Below, one piece after another: positions 33,359-41,516 of a stretch of 64,000 bases of DNA. The notes below the pieces were generated by a model. The model was given only the letters and a program-made list of their open reading frames with translations, was not told where the DNA came from and searched no databases. This DNA is from Nostoc linckia z4. GTDB taxonomy: Bacteria > Cyanobacteriota > Cyanobacteriia > Cyanobacteriales > Nostocaceae. How positions within the stretch are numbered: position 1 is the stretch's first letter; each line of letters begins with the position of its first letter. The stretch lies in contig NZ_LAHA01000026.1 of the NCBI RefSeq assembly GCF_002608075.1, positions 1-64,000 on the forward strand, given 5' to 3'. The position numbers were made by a program, and so were the translations under genes.

Positions 33359-35953
33359 TTACGGATGATGAGCTAAGCGCCTTAGTAATATTGAATTTGT
33401 AACGACGCTAACAGAACTGAAAGCCATTAACGCAGCAGCACCCGATGGATGAAGAACAAAACCGAAACTAGGGAGTAAAACACCTGCTGCTAATGGAATA
33501 CCAACAGTATTATATGCAAAAGCCCAGAACAGATTTTGGCGAATTTTGTTGAAGGTGGCGCGACTGAGTTGAATAGATTCGACGACATCGTTTAGACGAT
33601 CGCGCATCAGCACAATTTCAGCAGTTTCCATTGCCACATCTGTCCCAGAGTATAAAGCAATTCCGACATCGGCTTGTGATAAAGCTGGAGCATCGTTGAT
33701 GCCATCACCAACCATTGCTACACAAGAGTGGGGAGTGGGGAATGTGGAGTAGGGAGTGAGGAGTGAGGAGTGAGGAGTGAGGAGTGAGGAGTTTTTCTGG
33801 TCTCCATGTCCCCTTGTCCCCGTGTCCCCTTGTCCCCGCGTCCCCGTGTCTCCTTTTCCCCTTGTCCCCGTGTCCCCGTGTCCCCTTGTCCCCGTGTCTC
33901 CATGTCCCCGTGTCCCTTCTAACTGAAGAGCCTGTATTGCAGCGGCTTTTTTAGCGGGGGGGACACCTGCGATGACATCGGGGCTATCTAATCCTAATTC
34001 TTTGGCTATGGCGTTGGCTGCCTCTGGGCGATCGCCACTGAGCAGCATTACTCGTAAGCCCATGTGACGTAATTTATCTACGGTGGTTTTGGCATCTGGT
34101 CTGAGACCATCGCAAACAGCAATTAGTCCGGCTAAAGTTCCTCCAACTGCCACGAAAACCACTGTTTTACCTGCTGTTGCCCAATCCTCTGCTAACTGTT
34201 GTGCAGTGTCACTCATGGCAATCCCATGCCAACTCAACCAATGGGAATTACCCAACAGCACAACTGTGCCTTCTACCACTGCTGATACCCCTAGTCCTGG
34301 TTCTGTGTGAAAGTCCACAGCCTCTGGAATTGATAACTCTTGGCGCTGTGCTTCTTGCTGAATCGCTTTTGCTAAGGGATGGTGAGTACCGCTTTCTACG
34401 GCTGCGGCTAGTTGGATTAGGGATTGGGGATTTCCAGTGTCTAGTTCTTCAATTAATACACAATCTGTGACTACGGGTTTACCTGTGGTCAATGTGCCGG
34501 TTTTATCAAAAACTATGGTGTTTAGCTGGTGTACTTTTTGTAAAACGTCGCCGCCTTTGATTAACAGACCGCGTTCAGCCCCCATACCAGTACCGACAAG
34601 AATGGCTGTTGGTGTGGCGAGTCCCAAAGCGCAGGGACAAGCCACTACCATAACGGCGATCGCTAGCTTTAAGCTAATTAATAAGGGGGAGTGGGTAGAG
34701 ACGTGATTCATCGCCTCTGTAGTCAGTGGGGAGTGGTGAGCCATTTCCATACCACCGGACATGATGACATCAGGCCAGATGTGAGTGCCAAAAAAGTACC
34801 AAAAGATGAATGTTAATACAGATGCTGTCAATACACCGTAGGTAAAATAACCTGCTACTGTATCCGCTAGTTTTTGTACTGGGGCTTTGCGGGTTTGGGC
34901 AGCTTCTACCAGGGCAACAATTTGAGCTAAAGTTGTATCGCTACCGACACGTGTTGCTTGAATAGCGATCGCTCCTGATTGATTGATTGTCCCGCCTGTT
35001 ACTAAATCTCCCGGCTGCTTGCTCACTGGTACTGCTTCCCCAGTCAGCATCGACTCATCTACTGTTGTTTGACCAGCTACCACTTCACCATCAACGGGGA
35101 TCTTATCACCAGGCAGCACCTGTAACCATTCCCCAACTCGCACGTGTTCGGCGGGAATTTCTACACTGGCCGATCCGACTCCTGTTTTTTCTGGATTGGG
35201 AATTAACCGCGCTAACAATGGCTGGAGTGCCAGCAATTTCCTAAATGCGGCGGCGGCCCTACCCCTAGCTTGTTGCTCTAATGTCCTTCCTAATAAAATA
35301 AAGCCCAGCATCATTACTGGTTCGTCAAAAAAGCACTCCCAACCCATTTGGGGAAAAAGCAACGCGATTAAACTGGCAATGTAAGCTGTTATGGTTCCCA
35401 ATCCCACTAGGGTGTTCATGTTAGGTGCGTTTCGCCGCCACCCCAACCAACCATCAACTAAAATCACGCGGCCAGGAATGAGTATGGCGATGGTCGCCAG
35501 TCCACAGTGGAACCAGATGTTATTCAATATTGGCAATGCTGAACCGCCAATATTACCAAAATGTCCACTTGCCGACAACACCAGCAACAGTGCAGCAATC
35601 AGCAACTGTCTCAGTGAAGAGTGCATTTGTTGGCGTTGTCGTTCTGCTTGGTCTGTTAATTTAGATGTCTCCCCTGCTAGCGTACCGCCAGCTTTTCGCG
35701 CTTGAGTGGGGAATCCTACAGTGGTTAATTGCTTTGCCAGTGCATCCGCATCTACCGTACCTGCTTCTGACTCTATAACTGCTACCTCTGTCGCTAAGTT
35801 CACACAGGCACTTTTGACTCCCGGATACTGGGTTAACTGTTTTTCTACTGCTTTCACACACCCAGCACACATCATACCTTGGACATCTAGAATAACTTTT
35901 TCTAGAATTGGCGCAAATTCTCGGTCTACCTTAGTTTTGGGAACAAGTTGCAT
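33359..35953 (-). CDS. Copper-translocating P-type ATPase (P1B-1) with in-frame repeat insertion
   Basis: Membrane pump that moves Cu+ out of the cytoplasm or into thylakoids (CtaA/PacS/CopA type). An N-terminal HMA domain has the CxxC copper site (GMMCAGC, C29/C32). It has TGEA in the actuator domain, the ion-path motif ACPCALGLATP, the phosphorylation site DKTGTLTTG, HHPL in the nucleotide domain and GDGINDAPAL. A His-containing loop precedes the CPC helix. 864 aa, longer than usual (about 750-800), because about 65 residues of tandem-repeat sequence lie just before VAMVGDGIND. No copper chaperone or regulator gene is adjacent. Confidence 0.93.
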   Translation of the reverse strand: MQLVPKTKVDREFAPILEKVILDVQGMMCAGCVKAVEKQLTQYPGVKSACVNLATEVAVIESEAGTVDADALAKQLTTVGFPTQARKAGGTLAGETSKLTDQAERQRQQMHSSLRQLLIAALLLVLSASGHFGNIGGSALPILNNIWFHCGLATIAILIPGRVILVDGWLGWRRNAPNMNTLVGLGTITAYIASLIALLFPQMGWECFFDEPVMMLGFILLGRTLEQQARGRAAAAFRKLLALQPLLARLIPNPEKTGVGSASVEIPAEHVRVGEWLQVLPGDKIPVDGEVVAGQTTVDESMLTGEAVPVSKQPGDLVTGGTINQSGAIAIQATRVGSDTTLAQIVALVEAAQTRKAPVQKLADTVAGYFTYGVLTASVLTFIFWYFFGTHIWPDVIMSGGMEMAHHSPLTTEAMNHVSTHSPLLISLKLAIAVMVVACPCALGLATPTAILVGTGMGAERGLLIKGGDVLQKVHQLNTIVFDKTGTLTTGKPVVTDCVLIEELDTGNPQSLIQLAAAVESGTHHPLAKAIQQEAQRQELSIPEAVDFHTEPGLGVSAVVEGTVVLLGNSHWLSWHGIAMSDTAQQLAEDWATAGKTVVFVAVGGTLAGLIAVCDGLRPDAKTTVDKLRHMGLRVMLLSGDRPEAANAIAKELGLDSPDVIAGVPPAKKAAAIQALQLEGTRGHGDTGTRGHGDTGTRGKGDTGTRGQGDTGTRGHGDQKNSSLLTPHSSLLTPYSTFPTPHSCVAMVGDGINDAPALSQADVGIALYSGTDVAMETAEIVLMRDRLNDVVESIQLSRATFNKIRQNLFWAFAYNTVGIPLAAGVLLPSFGFVLHPSGAAALMAFSSVSVVTNSILLRRLAHHP
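33722..33916 (-). repeat. In-frame tandem repeats inside the copper ATPase gene
   Basis: Two repeat types lie side by side within the coding sequence. GGGGACAC/GGGGACAA octamers encode five GTRGHGDT-like units (about residues 680-719). GGAGTGA heptamers encode SSLLTPHSSLLTPYS (about 720-744). Both types are normally intergenic. The frame stays open and the conserved GDGIND motif follows directly. Confidence 0.85.
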
Positions 35954-36089
35954 GGCAAGTGTTTAGATTCGCTACGAAAATTCAACGCTTGACTAAAAAG
36001 CGTCTCTAATTCGAGCGTAGGCGAAATATGGAACTACGACTTAACGTCAACCATATTAAATTTATTAATTTATCCTAGCGTGCTGGGGG

Positions 36090-36287
36090 TCAATCACGTC
36101 GCCAGCGTAAATAAGTCACATAAATGATAGCAGCAACTTGTATTGGCATCAGGACAATAAGGCTTTTCCAAAAATTGTCAATTTCTAAATTAGACATGGC
36201 ACTGAAATAGCCAAAGCCTAATAACAATAAGACTATCCAGATTAGATGTTTACGTTTAATAGTTAGCACACAGTAACAAATTGTCAA
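36090..36287 (-). CDS. Small two-TM membrane protein
   Basis: 65 aa. Two hydrophobic segments, LIWIVLLLLGFGYFSAM (about 15-31) and FWKSLIVLMPIQVAAIIYVTYL (about 39-60), then a basic end RWRRD. There is no known family. The hydrophobic layout and basic flanks look genuine, but an AT-rich chance frame cannot be excluded. Confidence 0.4.
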   Translation of the reverse strand: MTICYCVLTIKRKHLIWIVLLLLGFGYFSAMSNLEIDNFWKSLIVLMPIQVAAIIYVTYLRWRRD

Positions 36288-36299
36288 ATTATAACTTTC

Positions 36300-36345
36300 A
36301 TACTTTTAGCTGTTGACAGTTCACAGTTAACTGTCAACAGTCAAT
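36300..36345. repeat. GTTGACAGTT/AACTGTCAAC inverted heptamer repeat
   Basis: CTGTTGACAGTT (36311-36322) and AACTGTCAACAG (36328-36339) form a perfect 12-bp stem around a 5-nt loop. They are built from the same heptamers that recur elsewhere in the window. It lies between two minus-strand genes. Confidence 0.55.
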
Positions 36346-36436
36346 AGACAAATATTTGCTGCGTTAAATACGGAAAAGTTTATGTAATTTCACACAGTAA
36401 GTCAAGTGTAAAATATCAGTTTCTCAACTTTGTAAA

Positions 36437-36554
36437 AGTTAAGAACTGGACTTTTCCAAAAGGGAACCGAAAACCCGAAATAGATAGGAGTTGAGGATTT
36501 GGAAATAAAAGCCTATTTTCAAAAAACTAAGGGTTTCAAAGTAGACACGGTTTA
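36437..36554. repeat. Dispersed ~110 bp repeat, copy 2
   Basis: Second copy of the repeat at 2556-2663. The blocks GACTTTTCCAAAAGGGAAC, AGGATTTGGAAATAAAA and ATTTTCAAAAAACTAAGG are shared, and the end CGGTTTA supplies the TAA stop codon (36552-36554) of the TM2 gene on the minus strand. Confidence 0.7.
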
Positions 36555-36827
36555 GAACCAACCCTGCTTATTCACAAAGTAGGTGTTTACAAATTGTTCA
36601 GGGGATTTATTCAAGTAAATCATGCCTTCTATTAAACCTACAAGTTGCATAACCAATAAGGCAACGCCGTAGGTAAAAGAACCGCCAACTATGGAAACAA
36701 CCAACATGATAAAGCCTTCTGGGGCATATCCAAGAATAAACTTATGAACGCCAAATCCTCCCAGGATAATGCCACAGTAGCCAGCTAAAAGTTGTTTGGT
36801 AGGATGGCTAGGATTGAGATTTGCCAT
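36552..36827 (-). CDS. TM2 domain-containing membrane protein
   Basis: 91 aa. The TM2 domain is clear: KQLLAGYCGIILGGFGVHKFILGYAPEGFIMLVVSIVGGSFTYGVALLVMQLVGLIEGMIYL, with the conserved G-x-x-G-x-H-x-F/Y-L-G turn between the helices. Such proteins are small inner-membrane proteins of unknown function. The C-terminus (FVNTYFVNKQGWF) is typical. A repeat copy provides the stop codon. Monocistronic. Confidence 0.85.
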   Translation of the reverse strand: MANLNPSHPTKQLLAGYCGIILGGFGVHKFILGYAPEGFIMLVVSIVGGSFTYGVALLVMQLVGLIEGMIYLNKSPEQFVNTYFVNKQGWF

Positions 36828-37545
36828 ATGAGTGCTGCTCCTTAATTAAGTGAGGTATAAAAATAAAGTCTTTATTGTAATAAAAGGAGTAAAAGTAAAT
36901 ATATTTGCTAAACAAATATATTATTAATTTTACAAATATGAATAAACACCAACAACGAGAACCACAATTACCATGCTTCTAGCCTGAAAAAGACCTTGGC
37001 AAGATCGGACATGAAATGTCTTCAAAATTTGTAGCTCGTTGTGGGCTGTTGCTGGATTTAATTGCAAATCCTGGTGCAGCAATTGTGCTTTATTCTCAAT
37101 GGAAATTAAGCTTAATCATCAAAAACAACTGCTATGCACACCACTTTTTACAAATCCATCAGTATTATTTCCGGAGTTTTTTACGACGGCAGCAATCACG
37201 AATATTGGTTATGTAGCTAGTACAAATCCGAGATTGTAACTCCTGTTTAGTTATCAATCACTACTTGCACAAGTGCATACAAGATTTGTAATCTAATTCA
37301 TTACAGACACAAATGACTCTCCAAGCCAACTAAAATCTCGAAAATGGCTAAAATCACCTCTATGAGAATAAATGCTTAGCTTGATAGTTTGTAGTCTATG
37401 TTCAGAGCATTATTTAATTTGCTTTTGCCTTTGTTTAGCTTTTAGCGAGTATTTATGCTTACAACCAATTATAACCAGTAAATCGTTGCTATCTATGCAG
37501 ATAAAATCAGATATTTTCATTTTTCGCAACCGTATGTTTATTGTG
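36828..37545. other. Intergenic region without a supported gene
   Basis: About 700 bp. The short frames at 37016-37239 overlap each other in two phases and have no family features, and the 62-aa frame at 37372-37560 is rich in Cys, Leu and Ile from AT-rich DNA. I see no repeat or RNA gene. Confidence 0.4.
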
Positions 37546-39123
37546 TTATTTACTACCTAATATAAAGAGGCTTAATAATGTCCCGCTATTCCAGAGACTG
37601 TGGAGGAGTATGGGAGCGAGGAGATTGCGCGATCGCGTGTAGACTACACCCAAGACAATACCCAATGCGGTGAGTGGTAGAATTTCTGATAGGCTCAGAT
37701 GAGCGATGGCAAACAGCAAGCTACTAACAAGAATTGATGCCCAGACTGGTAAATAACGAGTCAGAGAGGGTAACAAAAAGCCGCGAAATAGAAGTTCTTC
37801 AAAAAATGGAGCAGCGATGGCCGCTGTAAAGAAAAACATACCAAGTGCTACAGTATCTTGGCTTTCCAGGGCTAATTGCAATAGAGGATTGCTACCACCC
37901 TGTCCTTGCCAAAGTTGTTGATTAATTAAAGATACGACGACAACTATGGGTAAAGCAGCACAATAGCCCCCCAGTCCCCACAAAAACCACTTATCTTGAA
38001 AACGGAAGCGAAACCAGAATTCTGGTAATGGAAAAAAGCGTTTAATAGAGAAATACAGTACTAACAAAGCTCCTGATGCTACCAGTACATAACTAACTAA
38101 AACCGAAAAAGCCTGGAGTCGCACATCAGTGAAGGGACGCGGAATAGGAAGCAGCGATATTAGCGCGGGTACAAAAAGTTGTCCCATGAAGAAAAAGCCG
38201 ACGACAAAAACCTGCAAAACCGTTTCTACATCCCAAGGCGTTGACCAAGCTAAATCAGCATTTTGGGCTAATAAAGAAGCTTTGCCTTTGAGTAAGCGTT
38301 GAGCAAACAAGAAAATTAACAGTATTAAACCGATTAATGCCGCCAGAGTGGGAATAGTACCAATAATTGCCAACTTCAATACTGCACTAGTAGCCGCTTG
38401 TTGTTGTGCAGCTTGAACTGCGGATAGAGCTTCTTGGCGCTGCTGGAGTTGATATAGCCGAACCAAAGCAGTAGAGCTAAACCAACCTTCTAAGTTCTTT
38501 TGAATCGGTTGTTGAGCATTGGGGAGCAAGCGGGGAGGACTACTCCACAACCCACTTAATACAGCAGCAGTTTGTCCGAATTCTGGATTGATATCTGAGC
38601 GCTTTTGTAATTCGCTCCAAGTTTTAAGGGCTGCATCTGTCTGTCCTTGCTCGGCTTGTAAAATTCCCAGTCGCAGGTCTAATTCAGCTAGTAATTTTTG
38701 TAGTTCCTGAAAAGACTTTTGTAACTGTTGCTGCTGTGCTTGCTGAGAAGTTTTATTAGTAGGAGAAACATCTGGCAGAGGTTTAGGAGGTGTGGGAGCG
38801 ATTTCCGATTGAGAGCGCAACTGTGCAAGTTTGTCGTTAACTTTGTCCAAATTAGTTTGAACAGATTGACGCGCTTCTTGATACTGCTTTGTAGCGCTTT
38901 CTAAGGGTTGGTCGCCAAGTATCGCGCCTCGAATGGACTGAAGATTGTCATCGCTAGTATTTTCTGATTGTAAAGCTTGGGCTTGTAGAGCGATATTAGT
39001 TTGGTACAGTTCTAAGCGGCTTTGAAACTGGGGTTCTTGCCAACTACCAAATAAAGACAAAACAGCCAATAGAACTGCCATTGGCGTCATAATGAAAACT
39101 AAAATTAACCGCTTGAGTGTCAT
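37546..39123 (-). CDS. CPBP family intramembrane protease with coiled-coil N-terminus
   Basis: 525-aa membrane protein. TM1 (about 5-26) is followed by a Gln-rich region predicted to be coiled coil (about 40-175, for example QQAQQQQLQKSFQELQKLLAELDLRLGILQAEQGQTDAALK, part TPR-like). A second TM follows at about 248-272, and then the C-terminal CPBP (Abi/CAAX protease-like) domain. Its motifs are FFEELLFRGFLLP (EExxxR), LLFAIAHLSL (FxxxH) and LLHSLWNSG (HxxxN), the three sets of catalytic residues. Homologues in cyanobacteria and plants (for example BCM/SCO4-like) act on membrane proteins. Substrate unknown. Confidence 0.88.
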   Translation of the reverse strand: MTLKRLILVFIMTPMAVLLAVLSLFGSWQEPQFQSRLELYQTNIALQAQALQSENTSDDNLQSIRGAILGDQPLESATKQYQEARQSVQTNLDKVNDKLAQLRSQSEIAPTPPKPLPDVSPTNKTSQQAQQQQLQKSFQELQKLLAELDLRLGILQAEQGQTDAALKTWSELQKRSDINPEFGQTAAVLSGLWSSPPRLLPNAQQPIQKNLEGWFSSTALVRLYQLQQRQEALSAVQAAQQQAATSAVLKLAIIGTIPTLAALIGLILLIFLFAQRLLKGKASLLAQNADLAWSTPWDVETVLQVFVVGFFFMGQLFVPALISLLPIPRPFTDVRLQAFSVLVSYVLVASGALLVLYFSIKRFFPLPEFWFRFRFQDKWFLWGLGGYCAALPIVVVVSLINQQLWQGQGGSNPLLQLALESQDTVALGMFFFTAAIAAPFFEELLFRGFLLPSLTRYLPVWASILVSSLLFAIAHLSLSEILPLTALGIVLGVVYTRSRNLLAPILLHSLWNSGTLLSLFILGSK

Positions 39124-39129
39124 CTACAC

Positions 39130-39192
39130 CTCTTTTACCGTACTCAGTGCTGAGTTAAGAGTTAGGAGTTAAGAGTTAGGAGTTAAGAGTTA
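39130..39192. repeat. GAGTTAG/GAGTTAA tandem repeat
   Basis: Units of GAGTTAAGAGTTAG repeat about three times between the divergently transcribed CPBP and Uma2 genes. Part of the family of short repeats seen throughout the window. Confidence 0.6.
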
Positions 39193-39309
39193 TTGTTTCC
39201 ACACTCCCTATTTCCCTTATCCCTGCGTCTGTTCTCTTTACGTCTCCTTGGGAATTATCGCAAGAAAAAGTCAGAGGTGGATAGATATTATCAATATTAT
39301 GAGTCTGCG

Positions 39310-40020
39310 ATGTCTACGACGGGCTACGCCTACGCACCCATCATGTTAAATTACAACCCATTGCACTGCTTACCCTCCGCCGAGGATTTGCCTGATTCTG
39401 ACGATGAACCTGTGGATAATCAACTACAACACTTGATTCCTGGCTTGCTAGAAGCCATCTTAGCTTGGCTGTGGGCAAACCGCATGGATTGGTTTTTCGG
39501 TGTTGATATGGGGATTTATTACGATCCCGAACTGCCTCCAATTGTCCCAGATGGGTTTTTAAGCTTGGGAGTAGAGCGAGTTTTTGATGAAAACTTGCGT
39601 TTAAGTTATGTATTGTGGGAAGAAAATGTGATGCCAATTATGGCATTAGAAGTTGTTTCTCACAGACGGCGTGGAGAATACACCAGCAAAAAGAAACTTT
39701 ATGCTGAGATGGAAATTTTATATTATGTTGTTTACAACCCCGAACGCCGCAGAAAACCACCTTTAGAGGTTTACCGTTTTGTAAATGGCGAATATGTATT
39801 GCAACCTGGAAATCCGGTTTGGTTACCAGAAATAAATTTAGCAATTGGCTACGAACGGGGAATTTATCAAGGAATTACGCGGGATTGGTTGTATTGGTAT
39901 GACGCGCAACAAGTTAGATATTTGACACCAGAAGAACGCGCTACTGCTGCTGAACAACGCGCTCAAAGATTGGCAGAAGAATTACGAAGATTGGGGATAG
40001 ATCCAGATGCTTTGAGTTGA
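39310..40020 (+). CDS. Uma2 family (PD-(D/E)XK-fold) putative endonuclease
   Basis: About 236-aa Uma2-type protein (restriction-endonuclease-like fold), massively expanded in cyanobacteria. The family stretch NYNPLHCLPSAEDLPDSDDEPVDN is followed by PPIVPDGFLSLGV (active-site Asp), MPIMALEVVSHRRRGEYTSKKKLYAEMEILYYVVYNP (E...K of the catalytic core) and the C-terminal coiled coil ATAAEQRAQRLAEELRRLGIDP, which is common in this group. The frame opens at 39193, but the extra 39 residues have no counterpart; ATG 39310 is preferred. Function unproven; not a known defence gene. Confidence 0.88.
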   Translation: MSTTGYAYAPIMLNYNPLHCLPSAEDLPDSDDEPVDNQLQHLIPGLLEAILAWLWANRMDWFFGVDMGIYYDPELPPIVPDGFLSLGVERVFDENLRLSYVLWEENVMPIMALEVVSHRRRGEYTSKKKLYAEMEILYYVVYNPERRRKPPLEVYRFVNGEYVLQPGNPVWLPEINLAIGYERGIYQGITRDWLYWYDAQQVRYLTPEERATAAEQRAQRLAEELRRLGIDPDALS

Positions 40021-40115
40021 TTTGGTGAGGGGGCGATCGCTCTGTTTATACTCTTACTAATAACTAATTCTATAATGTCACTCATGAATGGTTAAAGTAA
40101 TTCAACGTGAGATAA

Positions 40116-40266
40116 TAAGTAGATAGTCATAATTAAATCTAAGATGTCATTGCGAGCGAAGCGAAGCAATCCCAGAGACTTTGCGATTGCTTCGCTTCGC
40201 TCTCTACGAGACGCTACGCGAACGCAATGACAGAACATATTATATTTATTTATGTCCATCTACTTA
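40116..40266. mobile_element. MITE with TIRs TAAGTAGATRG(A/T)CATAA (copy 1)
   Basis: TAAGTAGATAGTCATAATTA (40116-40135) faces TTATTTATGTCCATCTACTTA (its last 20 bases end at 40266), an inverted pair with few mismatches. The interior holds a long dyad GTCATTGCGAGCGAAGCGAAG with GCTTCGCTTCGC and ...GCAATGAC (40144-40232). 151 bp, no ORF. It ends 7 bp before the stop codon of the ParE toxin gene. A related element lies at 48866-49165. Confidence 0.7.
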
Positions 40267-40273
40267 CAAGCGT

Positions 40274-40573
40274 TTAAATATTTCTATTTTGCCATTGTTT
40301 AGGATTGCGTTTGACATGGTAGCAAGCAATTACAGTGATAACATTTTCTTCTACAACATAAATAACACCATAGGGAAACCTACGTATTAATGCTCGTCGT
40401 GCTTGCCGATACACCACAGGATAAGCTAAAGGGTTACGACCGATTAAAGCTAAACAGCTATCAATTGCACGTACAAATTCCGAACCTAATCCAGAATCGC
40501 GTTGCTCGTACCATTCAAAAGCATCTTGAATATCTAATTCTGCTTCTGGACTAATTATTAACTGATAGCTCAT
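40274..40573 (-). CDS. RelE/ParE family toxin
   Basis: 99-aa toxin of a type II toxin-antitoxin pair. The family pattern is complete: YQLIISPEAELDIQDAFEWYEQRDSGLGSEFVRAIDSCLALIGRNPLAYPVVYRQARRALIRRFPYGVIYVVEENVITVIACYHVKRNPKQW. It likely poisons DNA gyrase (ParE group) or cleaves mRNA (RelE group); the long helical hairpin and the RRFPYGVIY end suggest ParE-like. The start overlaps the antitoxin stop by 4 bp (ATGA). A MITE sits immediately after its 3' end. Confidence 0.92.
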   Translation of the reverse strand: MSYQLIISPEAELDIQDAFEWYEQRDSGLGSEFVRAIDSCLALIGRNPLAYPVVYRQARRALIRRFPYGVIYVVEENVITVIACYHVKRNPKQWQNRNI

Positions 40574-40791
40574 TCAGATAAACCTAGTCTTTGCTTGACT
40601 GATTGCCAGCTTGAACCTCGGTTTGGGTCTTGGCGATGCATTTCCAAACGTCTATCTAATTCTTGTTTTTGCTCATCGCTGAGAGGAACTTCATCTGGTG
40701 TGGCAAGAATACTGTCCCATAAATCTTCGGCAAGTTGTATACGTTCTGATACACTGAGTTCAGAAATATCTACTTTTAATATCGGGTGCAT
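40570..40791 (-). CDS. Antitoxin of the addiction module family (TIGR02574-like)
   Basis: 73-aa antitoxin encoded upstream of, and overlapping, the RelE/ParE toxin gene. KVDISELSVSERIQLAEDLWDSILATPDEVPLSDEQKQELDRRLEMHRQDPNRGSSWQSVKQRLG is the standard pattern of this family, with the 'LS..ER..L...LW' opening and the 'R......P..G..W..V' ending that wraps the toxin. It should neutralise the toxin and autoregulate the operon. Confidence 0.92.
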   Translation of the reverse strand: MHPILKVDISELSVSERIQLAEDLWDSILATPDEVPLSDEQKQELDRRLEMHRQDPNRGSSWQSVKQRLGLSE

Positions 40792-40882
40792 CGTGATTGT
40801 TAATTTATTTGCTCAATCTAGTTTTATCTTAAATGATAAATTACTTATTTTTTTCAATATAGTAAAGCATTAGGTTTAATAA

Positions 40883-41515
40883 CTAACCTATTCTATCCTG
40901 TACCCAAGCACGAAATAATTTCAGCAAAGCAATTTCACCCATACTTTTACTTTGTTCAATAAATCTGCTTATATCACTCACTGAAACTATAGGAAAGGCA
41001 ATACTAAGCTTAGATTCAATATATTGTCCTTCTACCAATTGATAAAATTTTAAATCTTGTCCGTTATACCTCCAAAGTTCATTTACGCCCAGTGCTGCAT
41101 AAATGTCAAATTTGTTAACTGAACTGCTAGTAATATCAATCTCAATTGCTAAATCAGGTGGCGGATCTGTTTCTAAATTTAGCTTTTGCTTACCTCTAAT
41201 AGCTGCTTCATTCTGGATATAATAACAAGTATCTGGTTCTATTCCTTTTTTTGCTATTTTTCGTTTCAATGTTGTTGAACCAGCACTTCTGACTTCAATA
41301 TCTAATTCTTCAGCTAAAGCAATGATAAAATTACCAAAATTGCTTTTAGGATTTTCATGCTCAAACAGTGGTGTCATAATTTCTAAAGTGCCGCAGTCAT
41401 AAGCAAAGCGAGAACCTCTATCTTCCCCTGTCTCTCTGAGCAAGGCTTCAAAGGTTTCCCAACTAATGTTATATAGGACTGTTCTTTGTTCGGCAGGAAG
41501 TGACTCAACAAGCAT
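40883..41515 (-). CDS. Uma2 family putative endonuclease
   Basis: 210-aa Uma2-type protein. TVLYNISWETFEALLRETGEDRGSRFAYDCGTLEIMTP is the N-terminal family stretch. The putative PD-(D/E)XK core includes GIEPDTCYYIQNE, PPDLAIEIDITSSSVNKFDIYAALGVNELWRYNG and the C-terminal LKFYQLVEGQYIESKLSIAFP. It lies 1 bp downstream of 41517-42125 and is clearly co-transcribed with it. Function unproven. Confidence 0.9.
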   Translation of the reverse strand: MLVESLPAEQRTVLYNISWETFEALLRETGEDRGSRFAYDCGTLEIMTPLFEHENPKSNFGNFIIALAEELDIEVRSAGSTTLKRKIAKKGIEPDTCYYIQNEAAIRGKQKLNLETDPPPDLAIEIDITSSSVNKFDIYAALGVNELWRYNGQDLKFYQLVEGQYIESKLSIAFPIVSVSDISRFIEQSKSMGEIALLKLFRAWVQDRIG

Positions 41516-41516
41516 A

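Noticed and set aside
33718..33903. 61-aa second frame within the copper ATPase repeats
   Set aside because: Alternative phase of the same octamer array; not a separate gene.
37016..37560. Three short plus-strand frames upstream of the CPBP gene's end
   Set aside because: Two overlap in different phases and none has family features; the third overlaps the CPBP stop.
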